Origin: Candidatus Binatia bacterium
Lineage (GTDB): Bacteria; Desulfobacterota; Binatia; UBA12015
Assembly (NCBI GenBank): GCA_029243485.1
Contig: JAQWRY010000079.1
Coordinates: 62,001-126,000 of the forward strand
Length of the DNA stretch: 64,000 nt
Reading direction: 5' to 3'
Position 1 is the stretch's first letter, and each line of letters begins with the position of its first letter. Shown piece by piece: positions 53,852 through 62,817 of this stretch. The translations under genes were made by a program, and so were the position numbers. The notes under the pieces were generated by a model. The model worked only from the letters and a program-made list of their open reading frames with translations. It did no database searches and was not told where the DNA came from.

Positions 53852-56674
53852 GTGCCTCGGTTGAACGGAATTATCTTCGGAACAGGACTGCTAGTTGCGA
53901 CATCGTTCGCGACACCGGCCGGCGCGGTCTCCATCCCGGCAGACTTTTGCTCGGGCGATCCATGCACGATCACCGGCACCGTGAACGCGGACGCCGGATC
54001 GGTCGTTGACTTCGGTGCGCGCTCGCTCGTGTTCGGGCCGAGCGCTCGCGTCGTTGTCGGAGCCGGTGCACTCCCGCGGGTACTCACGCTGATCGCAGAA
54101 GACATCAGCATGGCTGCCGGCTCCGAGATCCGCGGCTTCGACGCGGACAGGGCCGTCGTCACCCTCCAGTCCACCGTCGGCTCGGTCACCATGGCCTCCT
54201 CCGGTTCCAACCGTGCCGAGATCAACGTGAAAGCCGACACCATCGACGGCGGTAGCATCACCATCACCTCTGCGGCCGACGCCATCATCGGCGGGCGCCT
54301 CACCGCGAGCGCGCAGGGCGAAGACGCGTCCGCCGGAAACATCGAAGTCACCGCAGCCGGCATGGTCGTGATTTCTGAGGAAATCACGACCAAGGGCAGC
54401 GGCCTGTTCGCAGGCGGCGGCGACATCTCGGTCACCGCAGGCGGCGACATCACTGCCACCAACAAGGTCTTCGCCGAGGGTTCCGACTTCGGCGGCGGCG
54501 ACGTGACCTTCGAGACGACCAGCGGCAGCATCTCCATCTCCGAGCTCGTTTCGAACAACGGCGGCAACCCCGACGGTGAAGCCGGCGAGTACACCTTCGA
54601 TGCACCGCTCGGTGACTTTCATCTAACCGCGACGGGCGAGATCCGCGGCAAAGGTGGCGCCGGCGCCGACGACGACTGCGGAGACGGTGCGTCGACGTTC
54701 ATCACGGTCGGCGGAAGCGTCAGCATCGACGGTCTCGTAGACATCCCCGGCGGCTTCCAGTGCTTCGGCGGCGACTTCACCGTGGCAGCCGGAATCGACT
54801 TCATCCAGAACGGCAGCGGCAAGATCTCGACTGCAACGGGCGGCGGCTTCGGCGCCGGTGGGGTCGTGGAGATCTCGGCCACCCACAGCGCGACACTCCG
54901 CAAGGTCGATGCCTCCTCCGCCGGCTTCGGCGGCGACATCGACGTGACCACCGGCCTGTTCATCGAGGCGTTCGACAAGCTGAACTCGAAGGCAACGGGC
55001 GCCGAAGGCGTCGGCGGCCGGATCTCACTCATCTCCTGCTCGGTCGACGTAGTCTCGCCGGACGGAGAGCTCGACTCCCGCGGACCGTATGTGTTCCCGG
55101 GCTTCGGCAAGAACCTCATCAAGGTCAGTGGCGCCAGCACGATCTCGGGCGACATGTTAGCCGCGACCGAGAACGAGATCCGATATCTCTTCGCCGCTCC
55201 TACGGTGACCGGCTCGATCGACCCAGCCGCGATCATCACTCTCGACCAGCTGCTCCTCCCCTGCGAGAACACGTGCGGCGATGAGAGCGTCGAGTCACCC
55301 GAAATCTGTGACGACGGAAACATTTCCGGTTGTGACGGCTGCTCCTCGGACTGCTCGCGCGTCGACGATGTCTGCGGCGATGGCATCAAGGAGTGCGGCG
55401 AGCAGTGCGACGACGGCAACGCTACTCCCGGCGACGGCTGTGAGAACGACTGCACGCCGACCGGACAGGAAGAGAGCGGCGTGCTCATCGAGAGCAGCGG
55501 CAAGAAGGTTGGCTGTCAGGCCCAGTGGCTCCTGCAGATCAGCGATCCCGACACCGACAAAAAGGGCAAGCCCGCGGCCAAGCAGGTTTGCACCGACGGT
55601 GACACGCGGTGTGACGCCGACGGCGTCACGAACAGCTCTTGCTCGTTCCTCATATCGCCCTGCTTGAACATCCCGGACGACGATCTCCCCGAGTGCAATC
55701 CGTCGCGCCGCGTCGACCGCATCATCCTCAAGAAGCCTCTCCCGGGCTCGAACAGCGCCCAGGATGATGCAAACGCGCAAGCCGTGGTCGCGAGCCTACT
55801 CACGCTCGGCACAACGGTGGAAGCCGACGGCGCCGTGCTCTCAAGCGGTGGTCCCGTCTCGGGCGCGACCGTCTGCGGACCCGCGGTCGAAGTTGAGATC
55901 CCGTTCACTGGCAAATCCGGCAAGAAGACCTTCAAGCTCCGCACCGAGAACGAAGTCGGCCAGACTCTCAAGAAGGCCCAGGTCCAACTCAAGTGCGAGC
56001 GCAACGACGCGGTCTGCGGCAACTCGGTCCTCGAAGTGGGTGAGGCCTGCGACGACGGCAACATCACGAGCTGCGATGGTTGCTCGAGCTGCCAGGCCGA
56101 GATCTGCGGCAACGGAACGGTCGAGTGCACCGAGCAGTGCGACGAAGGCCTCCTCAATGGGACCGAGGGCAGTGCGTGCAACGCGACCTGCGAGATCCTC
56201 GCTCCGGACCTTCGCATCCCCGGCGGTGGCTCCAAAAAGACCGACTGCATGTGGCAGTGGTCGATGGAGATCGGCGCCGGTGATCTGAAAGTCGACAAGA
56301 AGGGCAACGCCCGCAACAAGCAGACCTGCCGCGACGGCAACCCTCAGTGCGACCTGGACCCCGCCCCCGGCAACTGCCGCGTGCGGGTCTTCGGCTGCGC
56401 AGCCGCTAAGAACGACGCAATTTCCTGCCTGGCGCAGTCCGTCGACAGCCTCGACATCAAGCGCCCGAAGGTGAACGCCAAGACGGGCTGGGAGATCGCC
56501 GCACGCGCGACAATGGACACGGCCCTCGGGGACATGCCGTTCCCGCTGGCCGCCGGAGAGGTCTGCTCCAGCGCCATGGACATCGACATCCCCCAGGGCG
56601 AGAAGCTCCGCGTGTCCGTGAAAGCCTTCGGCGTCAAGAAGGACGGCGACTCGCTGAAGATCGACTGCGAGTAG
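53852..56674 (+). CDS. Large secreted Cys-rich beta-helix-like protein with DUF4215 modules
   Basis: 940 residues, GTG start after GGAGGGATTAA. Signal peptide ends PAGAV. Residues 30-465 are Gly/Ser/Thr-rich beta repeats (GGGDISVTAGGDITATNKVF, GSVSIDGLVDIPGGF), like filamentous-haemagglutinin or right-handed beta-helix adhesins. Residues 474-716 and 721-939 are two copies of a unit. Each starts with DUF4215 Cys repeats (CGDESVESPEICDDGN; CGNSVLEVGEACDDGN) and ends in a further Cys module with DKKGKPAAKQVCTDGDTRCD and its counterpart VDKKGNARNKQTCRDGN. Sequence suggests a surface or extracellular structural protein; function unknown. Confidence 0.85.
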   Translation: MPRLNGIIFGTGLLVATSFATPAGAVSIPADFCSGDPCTITGTVNADAGSVVDFGARSLVFGPSARVVVGAGALPRVLTLIAEDISMAAGSEIRGFDADRAVVTLQSTVGSVTMASSGSNRAEINVKADTIDGGSITITSAADAIIGGRLTASAQGEDASAGNIEVTAAGMVVISEEITTKGSGLFAGGGDISVTAGGDITATNKVFAEGSDFGGGDVTFETTSGSISISELVSNNGGNPDGEAGEYTFDAPLGDFHLTATGEIRGKGGAGADDDCGDGASTFITVGGSVSIDGLVDIPGGFQCFGGDFTVAAGIDFIQNGSGKISTATGGGFGAGGVVEISATHSATLRKVDASSAGFGGDIDVTTGLFIEAFDKLNSKATGAEGVGGRISLISCSVDVVSPDGELDSRGPYVFPGFGKNLIKVSGASTISGDMLAATENEIRYLFAAPTVTGSIDPAAIITLDQLLLPCENTCGDESVESPEICDDGNISGCDGCSSDCSRVDDVCGDGIKECGEQCDDGNATPGDGCENDCTPTGQEESGVLIESSGKKVGCQAQWLLQISDPDTDKKGKPAAKQVCTDGDTRCDADGVTNSSCSFLISPCLNIPDDDLPECNPSRRVDRIILKKPLPGSNSAQDDANAQAVVASLLTLGTTVEADGAVLSSGGPVSGATVCGPAVEVEIPFTGKSGKKTFKLRTENEVGQTLKKAQVQLKCERNDAVCGNSVLEVGEACDDGNITSCDGCSSCQAEICGNGTVECTEQCDEGLLNGTEGSACNATCEILAPDLRIPGGGSKKTDCMWQWSMEIGAGDLKVDKKGNARNKQTCRDGNPQCDLDPAPGNCRVRVFGCAAAKNDAISCLAQSVDSLDIKRPKVNAKTGWEIAARATMDTALGDMPFPLAAGEVCSSAMDIDIPQGEKLRVSVKAFGVKKDGDSLKIDCE

Positions 56675-56733
56675 CCAAGAGGCGAGGGCCACTACGGCCC
56701 CTGCCTTGCGGCCCCACATAGAGACGTTCCTCC

Positions 56734-56771
56734 CCGCCCGGGCCTCGAAAGAGTCCCGGGCGGTCTTTTTT
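56734..56771 (+). terminator. Rho-independent terminator after Cys-rich protein
   Basis: Perfect 9-bp stem CCGCCCGGG / CCCGGGCGG, 12-base loop, then TCTTTTTT. It begins 60 bases after the stop. The remainder of the 332-base gap up to the next gene shows nothing else I recognise. Confidence 0.9.
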
Positions 56772-57006
56772 GTGCATTGCCCGGCTACCGCCCGGGAGGG
56801 CATATTCCCGTTAGAAGTATCGACGGACCACCCTACATCATCCGCTCTCCGAGCCGTGGCCTGGCCTCGGGAGCCCCTCATCTGTCGGCCCCATCTCCTC
56901 CGTTCTCCTGGGTGGTCCATGAACCAATGAACCGAGGAAGTGCCGACAGCGGGACCCGTTTCGCCTCCGGCACCACTGAATTTCGCCGCAAGGAGAAACC
57001 GCACCG

Positions 57007-58314
57007 ATGAATGTGAAGACTTTTGCGCCGGCCGCACTCGCTGCCTCACTGGCGCTCCTAGCCAACGCCCCCATTGCCTCCGCCGGACTCGACGCGGGCC
57101 TCTGGCCGATGTTCCAGCACGATCCGCAGCACTCGGGTCGCACGACGGTGAACGGCCCTCAGGGCCCCGCTCCGCAGCTCGTTTGGGAGTTCCGGGGAGA
57201 CTCGCGCTTCCGCGCCGCGGTCGTGGTCGACGTGAACGGAACCATCTACGCGCCCAACGGTAAGCGACCGCTGACCGCAATCGACCCAAACACCGGACTC
57301 GAGCTCTGGTCGGCAAACGTGCTGCCGGTTGCCGGCAAGTCGAAAGTGGGTCTCGCGGATCGCTCGCAGCCTGCCGTCTCTGACGACGGCCGGATTTTCC
57401 AGGGCGCGCGCGACAACAACCTCTGGGTGACCGAGACAGGCACGGGCGCCGGCGACACCGCGGGCGAGATCTCCTGGACGTTCCACATCCCCCACGACGG
57501 CGACGTCACCACGTCTCCGACGATCGCCTCGGACGGCACGGTCTACATGGGCTCGGAGGCCCTGGGGTCGGGCTGGTTCTACGCGATGAATGCCGACGGC
57601 ACCTTCAAGTGGCCCAACAGCGCGAACGTGCAGGACGGCAAGGTCGTTCTCGGCGGGAGCCTGAAGAACGTCTCTGCGGCTCTCACACCGGACGAGTCGA
57701 TCGTGTTCGTGTCGATCAAGACAGAAGCGATCGCCCTCAACGCCGCGGACGGCAGCGAGCGCTGGCGCAACGTCACCGCCTCTAAGGGCTTTGGCAGCCG
57801 GACGCCCAACTACAGCCCGGTCGTCTCCGCCGACGGCTCTACGGTCTACTTCAACTCCAAAGACGGCCTGTGGGCCTTCGACACGGACACCGGCGCCACG
57901 GTCTGGCCGACGCCCTTCGTGCCACCCCATCCCGGCGGCAAGAAGCGCGAAGCGCTGAAATCCGCTCCCGCGCTGGGCGCGGACGGCACTATCTACATCG
58001 GAGCCTCGAAATCGAAGAAATCCAGCCACTTCTACGCGCTGGACCCCGCCGACGGCAGCATCAAATGGGCCCACGAGCACACGGACAAGGGGCAATACAT
58101 CAACGCCCAGGCCGTGATCGGAGCCGACGGCACTGTCTATACGGGCTTCGGCAAAATGCTCTACGCCTTCGAGGGCAATGGCGATGGCGTGGGCGGAAGC
58201 TCCATCAAATGGAACATTTTCGTGCCAGGAAAGTTCGATGCCGGCCCGATCATCGGCGCCGCCGGAACAATCTACGTCGGAGTGAGTAAAAGGCTGTACA
58301 AAGTGACCGACTAG
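57007..58314 (+). CDS. Secreted PQQ-like beta-propeller protein
   Basis: 435 residues, ATG after AAGGAGAAACC. Signal peptide ends IASAG. Repeated PQQ/BamB-like blades with W-x-F and G-x-I/V-Y patterns: WPMFQHDPQHSGRTTVNGPQ, GTIYAPNGKRPLTAIDPNTG, GTVYMGSEALGSGWFYAMNA, GTIYIGASKSKKSSHFYALD. Such propellers bind proteins or cofactors; there are no catalytic residues of quinoprotein dehydrogenases that I can see. A paralog follows directly, with most blades conserved, so the pair arose by tandem duplication. Confidence 0.92.
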   Translation: MNVKTFAPAALAASLALLANAPIASAGLDAGLWPMFQHDPQHSGRTTVNGPQGPAPQLVWEFRGDSRFRAAVVVDVNGTIYAPNGKRPLTAIDPNTGLELWSANVLPVAGKSKVGLADRSQPAVSDDGRIFQGARDNNLWVTETGTGAGDTAGEISWTFHIPHDGDVTTSPTIASDGTVYMGSEALGSGWFYAMNADGTFKWPNSANVQDGKVVLGGSLKNVSAALTPDESIVFVSIKTEAIALNAADGSERWRNVTASKGFGSRTPNYSPVVSADGSTVYFNSKDGLWAFDTDTGATVWPTPFVPPHPGGKKREALKSAPALGADGTIYIGASKSKKSSHFYALDPADGSIKWAHEHTDKGQYINAQAVIGADGTVYTGFGKMLYAFEGNGDGVGGSSIKWNIFVPGKFDAGPIIGAAGTIYVGVSKRLYKVTD

Positions 58315-58439
58315 CTGGCATTTTGTACTCTTCACTTCCGCGGGGCCGGTCGGGACCAGCACTGCGGGAGACCGAAGTCTTCGGGGGACGACTTCGGACA
58401 CTCATCCAACAGCCCGACCCCAATACAGGAGCCCGCACC

Positions 58440-59699
58440 ATGAACCTCAAAAAAGCTCTCTCCACCGCCCTCTCCCCCCTCGCCGTCTGCGCCATGCTCG
58501 GCTTCACGGGAACGGATGCGGCGGCCGGCCTCGCGACCTCCCCGTGGCCCATGTTCCAGCACGACGCGCAACACTCTGGCCGCACGGACGTGAGCGGGCC
58601 TCAGGGTCCCGTTCCGAACATCGCCTGGTTCAAGAAGACACGCTCGCGCCTACGCGCTTCGGTTGCAGTCGGACCGACCGGTACCGTCTTCGTTCCCAAT
58701 GGGAAGAACCCGCTCTCGGCTTTCGACGGAACCACCGGCGTCGAACTCTGGCAGTCGTCGAACCATAATGGCGGACACGCGGATCGCTCGGGCCCCGCGG
58801 TCAACGACGTGGGCGTCGTCTATCAGGGCGCACGCGACAACGACCTGTGGGCGTGTGACACGACCACCGGAAACGTGAACTGGCGCTACCACATTCCCCA
58901 CGACGGCGACGTCACGACGCCCCCGACGATTGGGAGCGACGGAACGATCTACATGGGCTCCGAAGCACTCGGCTCCGGCTGGGTGTATGCGATGACGCCG
59001 GCCGGCGCGCCAAAGTGGCCGGTGGGCGGAAACGTCGTCGACGATGGTCACGTCGTCCTGAGGGGCAGCTTCAAGAACGCCTCGCCGTGCCTCAGCCATG
59101 ACGAGCTCACCCTGTACCTCTCGGTCAAGGACGAAGCGATTGCGCTCGACTCCGCCACGGGCGCCGAGCTCTGGCGCGTCGAGATCGCCGGCAAGGGCTT
59201 CGGCAGCCGCCACCCGAACTACGCCGCCACAATGTCGAACGACGACACGCAGGTCTACTACCAGTCGAAGTCCGGCCTGTGGGCCCTCGACCCGGCGACC
59301 GGCGACGCGCTCTGGCTCTTCGTTCCTGAGAACAAGCAGGAGCTAAAGTCCGCCGTTGCCATCGGCGCGGACGGCACGATCTACATCGGCGCATCGAAGA
59401 AAAAGTCCTCGCACTTCTACGCACTCGACCCGGTCGACGGCAGCATCAAATGGAAGCACGTTCACTCGACGAAGGGGCGGTACTCGAACAACCAGGCCGC
59501 GGTCGGGGCCGACGGGAAGATCTACGTCGGGTTCGGCAAAGCCGTGTTCGCGTTCGAAGAGGGCGGCGACGGCCTCGGTGGCAGTGACCTCGCCTGGTCG
59601 ATGCCCCTCCCCGGCAGGATCGACGCCGGTGTCATCATCGGCGGCCCAGGCGTCCTGTACGTCGGCGCCGGCAAGAACCTCTGGAAGCTCACGGACTAA
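58440..59699 (+). CDS. Secreted PQQ-like beta-propeller protein, tandem paralog
   Basis: 419 residues from ATG 58440 after CAGGAG. Signal peptide ends TDAAAG. Blades align with the upstream copy (WPMFQHDAQHSGRTDVSGPQ, YHIPHDGDVTTPPTIGSDGT, GTIYIGASKKKSSHFYALDP, GKIYVGFGKAVFAFEEGGDG), differing mainly in loops and in a shorter second blade. Divergence is moderate, pointing to an old duplication with retained function. A strong hairpin follows it. Its own 125-base upstream region suggests possible separate expression. Confidence 0.92.
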   Translation: MNLKKALSTALSPLAVCAMLGFTGTDAAAGLATSPWPMFQHDAQHSGRTDVSGPQGPVPNIAWFKKTRSRLRASVAVGPTGTVFVPNGKNPLSAFDGTTGVELWQSSNHNGGHADRSGPAVNDVGVVYQGARDNDLWACDTTTGNVNWRYHIPHDGDVTTPPTIGSDGTIYMGSEALGSGWVYAMTPAGAPKWPVGGNVVDDGHVVLRGSFKNASPCLSHDELTLYLSVKDEAIALDSATGAELWRVEIAGKGFGSRHPNYAATMSNDDTQVYYQSKSGLWALDPATGDALWLFVPENKQELKSAVAIGADGTIYIGASKKKSSHFYALDPVDGSIKWKHVHSTKGRYSNNQAAVGADGKIYVGFGKAVFAFEEGGDGLGGSDLAWSMPLPGRIDAGVIIGGPGVLYVGAGKNLWKLTD

Positions 59700-59704
59700 T
59701 CGCC

Positions 59705-59748
59705 GAGCGGCGCTAGAGGGGCAGACAGGCCTCTCTAGCGCCCCGCTC
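59705..59748 (+). terminator. Long hairpin after the second propeller gene
   Basis: Stem GAGCGG-CGCTAGAG / CTCTAGCG-CCGCTC with a 2-base bulge and a 14-base loop, 6 bases after the stop. It has no U-tract; probable terminator. Confidence 0.65.
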
Positions 59749-59786
59749 GTCTCAGCCGGGCGGGTCCGTTAGCCTGGTGAGTCTCC

Positions 59787-60719
59787 ATGAGCACCCCTGA
59801 ACAGGGCGCTCTCGTGCGGGCACGTCGGCTCGTCAGCGAGATGCGCGGGTACCGCTGGAATCGAGGCAACCATATCTCGACCGAGGCCCCGATTATCATC
59901 GGCGGCTGCGGACGGAGCGGAACGACCCTGATGCGGGTGATCCTCGATTCGCACTCGCAAATCGCCTGTGGACCCGAATCGAACGTCTTCCCGTCGCCCA
60001 ACAAGCTGAACGCGGGAAGCCCCGGCGCAGAGAAGCTCGCCAAGAAGTTCGATCTCTCGTCGACTGACATGAGAACCCTGCTGAAAAGTTCGTCGACGCG
60101 CGCCGAGTTCGCCGAGCGTTTCTTCGATGCCTACCGCAAGCAGGCCGGCAAACCGCTCTGGGCCGACAAGACCCCGCGCAACATCCAGGTGATGCCCTAC
60201 ATCCTCGAGCACTTCCCGAAGGCACGCTTCGTTCACGTCGTTCGCGACGGGCGCGACGTCGCGTGCTCGCTCCGAACGCATCCCCGCCACCGCGTGATCG
60301 ACGGCCAGATCGTGAAGCTCGACACCTGGAACCCGATCGAAGACTGCGTCGGTCGCTGGGTGAAGGACGTGGGCGATGGCCTCACCTACCGTGGAGACCC
60401 TCGCTACTACGAGCTCAAGTACGAAGACCTCGTGACGAGCACCGAAGACACCCTGCAAGGGCTTTTCACCTTCCTGCAGCTTCCGTGGGAGTCCGCCGTG
60501 ATGAGCTTTCACGAGGTGCAGTCGGCCTCGCGCGACCCCGTGAAGTTCGCGCAGAACCCCGAAGCGACGAAACCCCTGCAGAGCTCCTCGATCGGAAGGT
60601 GGCGCAAAGACCTGAGCCAAGACGACCTCGCGTACGTGATGCGCGAAGCCGGCGCCCTTCTCGCCAAGCTCGACTACACCGGGGAGACCACCTCGGACAC
60701 CTCGCACCCGACCGCCTGA
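59787..60719 (+). CDS. Sulfotransferase family protein
   Basis: 310 residues. PAPS 5-prime phosphosulfate loop IIIGGCGRSGTTLMRVILDS (about 36-55), followed by LWADKTPRNIQVMPYILEHF and the 3-prime phosphate-binding FVHVVRDGRDVACSLRTHPR. It transfers sulfate from PAPS to a hydroxyl or amine acceptor, probably a sugar or lipid. The flippase gene starts 7 bases downstream, so sulfated surface polysaccharide or glycolipid is the likely product. Confidence 0.92.
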   Translation: MSTPEQGALVRARRLVSEMRGYRWNRGNHISTEAPIIIGGCGRSGTTLMRVILDSHSQIACGPESNVFPSPNKLNAGSPGAEKLAKKFDLSSTDMRTLLKSSSTRAEFAERFFDAYRKQAGKPLWADKTPRNIQVMPYILEHFPKARFVHVVRDGRDVACSLRTHPRHRVIDGQIVKLDTWNPIEDCVGRWVKDVGDGLTYRGDPRYYELKYEDLVTSTEDTLQGLFTFLQLPWESAVMSFHEVQSASRDPVKFAQNPEATKPLQSSSIGRWRKDLSQDDLAYVMREAGALLAKLDYTGETTSDTSHPTA

Positions 60720-60726
60720 CCTCTTC

Positions 60727-62235
60727 ATGCTCGAGAAGTTCCGCACCCTCCTTGGCCACACTCTGATCTACGGCCTCGGGAACTATGGCATCAAGGTGAT
60801 CGGCTTCCTGCTGATCCCGCTGTACACCCGTTTTCTCACGACGGGCGACTACGGCGTCATGGCGCTGGTCTCGATCTACACCCAGGCCCTCTTCATTCTG
60901 GTGAATATGGGCCAGAGCACGTCTCTGTTCCGGTTCTACTACGACCACGATACCCAGGAGGGCCGCGCCAAAGTCATCTCGTCCTCCCTTTGGATCCTGA
61001 TCCTCTTCTCGCTGCCGATCGCGGCCGTCCCGCTGCTAGCGTCCGAGATGATCTCGGGGTGGATCCTCGACGACCCGGCCTACTGGTTCCTGATCACCAT
61101 CGCGACGGGAACGGTGCTCTGCAAAGTCCTTTTGCGCATGCCGTTCCAAATGATGCGCGCGGCCGACGAGAGCAAGAAGTACGCGAAGTGGTCGATCGTG
61201 CGGAACGGCCTTACGACTTTCATCGCCGTCGTCCTCGTCGCCTTCTTCTACATGAAGGCGACCGGAGTGGTCCTCGCGCAATTCGTCGGCGAGTTCACGA
61301 TGTGTCTGGTGCTCACCTGGCCGGCACTCCGTGCCCTCAAGGCCGGATTTCACTGGCAGGGCATCAAGGACCAACTGAAGTACGGCCTTCCGCTCGTGCC
61401 GGCCGGCGCTGCCGCGTTCATCCTCGACCTCACGGACCGCTGGTTCATCAAGGAGTACTACTCGGTCGACGAGGTCGGGATCTACGCGCTCGGCTACCGC
61501 TTCGGCGAGATCATGACGTTCGTAGTCACGGCCTTCCAGCTGTCGTGGCCGCAGTTCATCTTCCGAAACCAGAAAGAGGAAAACGCACCCCAACTCTACG
61601 CGCAAATGGCGACGTACTACATCGCCTTCCTGCTGTTCCTGTGGGTGGGCCTTTCCGCTTTCAGCCACGACCTGATCCACATCATGGCCACACCAGCCTT
61701 CTACGCCGCGGCAACCGTCGTCCCGATCATCGGCTTTGCGCTCGTCCTCGACGGCATGACCTTCATGGTGAAGGTCGGCATTCTCATCACGAAGAAAACC
61801 TACTTCCGGACGATCACGATCTTCATCGCCGCGTCGGTCAACATCGGCCTCAACTACCTGTTCATCCCGACGTACGGCATGGTGGGTGCCGCGTGGGCGA
61901 CGCTGGGCGGGTTCTTCGTCCAGGTGATCCTCACGCTGCTGTTCTCCCAGCGGCTGTACTACGTGCCGTTCCCGTGGGTGAAGATCGCGTGGATCATGGG
62001 AGGCGGCCTCGTGACGTTCTTCCTCGCGACCTCGATTCAGTTCGACTCGCTCATCGCGTCGATGGCGTTCAAGTCGGCGGTGATGCCGCTCTATCCGATC
62101 GCCCTCCTCGCGAGCGGCCTGTTCGCCCCCCAAGACATCGATAGCGGTCTCACATTCGTGGGCGAGAAGATCCCGAAGGCGAAGCCGGTGTTCGAGAAAC
62201 TCCGCCCACTCGTGAAGTACATCCCGGGCGAGTAA
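60727..62235 (+). CDS. Polysaccharide/oligosaccharide flippase (Wzx-like)
   Basis: 502 residues with about 12-14 membrane helices. N-terminal LIYGLGNYGIKVIGFLLIPL and YTRFLTTGDYGVMALVSIY match the MVF/MOP polysaccharide transporter family; further helices include GMVGAAWATLGGFFVQVILT. It moves lipid-linked glycans across the inner membrane for polymerisation or export. Paired with the sulfotransferase by 7 bases. No glycosyltransferase neighbour is present apart from the distant GT9. Confidence 0.92.
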   Translation: MLEKFRTLLGHTLIYGLGNYGIKVIGFLLIPLYTRFLTTGDYGVMALVSIYTQALFILVNMGQSTSLFRFYYDHDTQEGRAKVISSSLWILILFSLPIAAVPLLASEMISGWILDDPAYWFLITIATGTVLCKVLLRMPFQMMRAADESKKYAKWSIVRNGLTTFIAVVLVAFFYMKATGVVLAQFVGEFTMCLVLTWPALRALKAGFHWQGIKDQLKYGLPLVPAGAAAFILDLTDRWFIKEYYSVDEVGIYALGYRFGEIMTFVVTAFQLSWPQFIFRNQKEENAPQLYAQMATYYIAFLLFLWVGLSAFSHDLIHIMATPAFYAAATVVPIIGFALVLDGMTFMVKVGILITKKTYFRTITIFIAASVNIGLNYLFIPTYGMVGAAWATLGGFFVQVILTLLFSQRLYYVPFPWVKIAWIMGGGLVTFFLATSIQFDSLIASMAFKSAVMPLYPIALLASGLFAPQDIDSGLTFVGEKIPKAKPVFEKLRPLVKYIPGE

Positions 62236-62241
62236 GAGCAC

Positions 62242-62704
62242 TCAATCGGCCGGGACACGCACCTCGCAATCTGCGTCGAGCACCGCCGCTTCCGGCCCAA
62301 TCGCCCTCGCCTCGCAGGTGGGGAAGTCCTCGGCAGACAGAGTTCCCGCCGGGCAATCGAGGACGATCCGCAACTTTACCTCTCGAGCGGATGGATCTGC
62401 GAACGCAACCCGGAGGACTCCGTCCTGGTCGTTCGCGGTGTGCACGGCTCCTGCGCGAAGCGCCTGCCACGAGAACCAGACGGCTCTGCGAGCATCCGTG
62501 CGCCGGCTGTCCGGTAGCCCTCGGAGAATTGGTGGGCCCCGGGAGGGGCGTCACCGTGGGCGACGGAGTCCGTGACGGCGGGGGTATGGGTCGGACCCGC
62601 GGGAGGTTTCGTGGTTGTCGTCGCTTGCATCGAGAGCGGACTGGGTGCCGATGGAGAGAGCGTAGCCCCCAGCCAGTCGATGAGCGCACGGATGCCGCCG
62701 GCAC
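62242..62704 (-). pseudogene. Degraded secreted protein remnant
   Basis: The most protein-like part (62445-62242) reads NDQDGVLRVAFADPSAREVK, then LDCPAGTLSAEDFPTCEAR and LDADCEVRVPAD, a beta-rich Cys-containing ending. Upstream, overlapping frames hold a Pro/Thr-rich linker (PSRTPSPTVTPLPGPTNSP) but no signal peptide, and the frames do not join. It looks like the broken 3-prime part of a linker-bearing secreted protein. No ribosome binding site is seen. Confidence 0.35.
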
Positions 62705-62817
62705 TCACAGATTCAATATCGCTCTTACCTAGGAGACATAGTCTCGCGCCCTCACATCCCGAAGGGACCTCGAGTTGAAGTCAATCGCGAAGCCAGGTCT
62801 CCTGGATTGTCGGCATC

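Noticed and set aside
53679-53864. 61-residue frame before the Cys-rich protein
   Set aside because: It starts inside the terminator hairpin, has no ribosome binding site and overlaps the start of the real gene.
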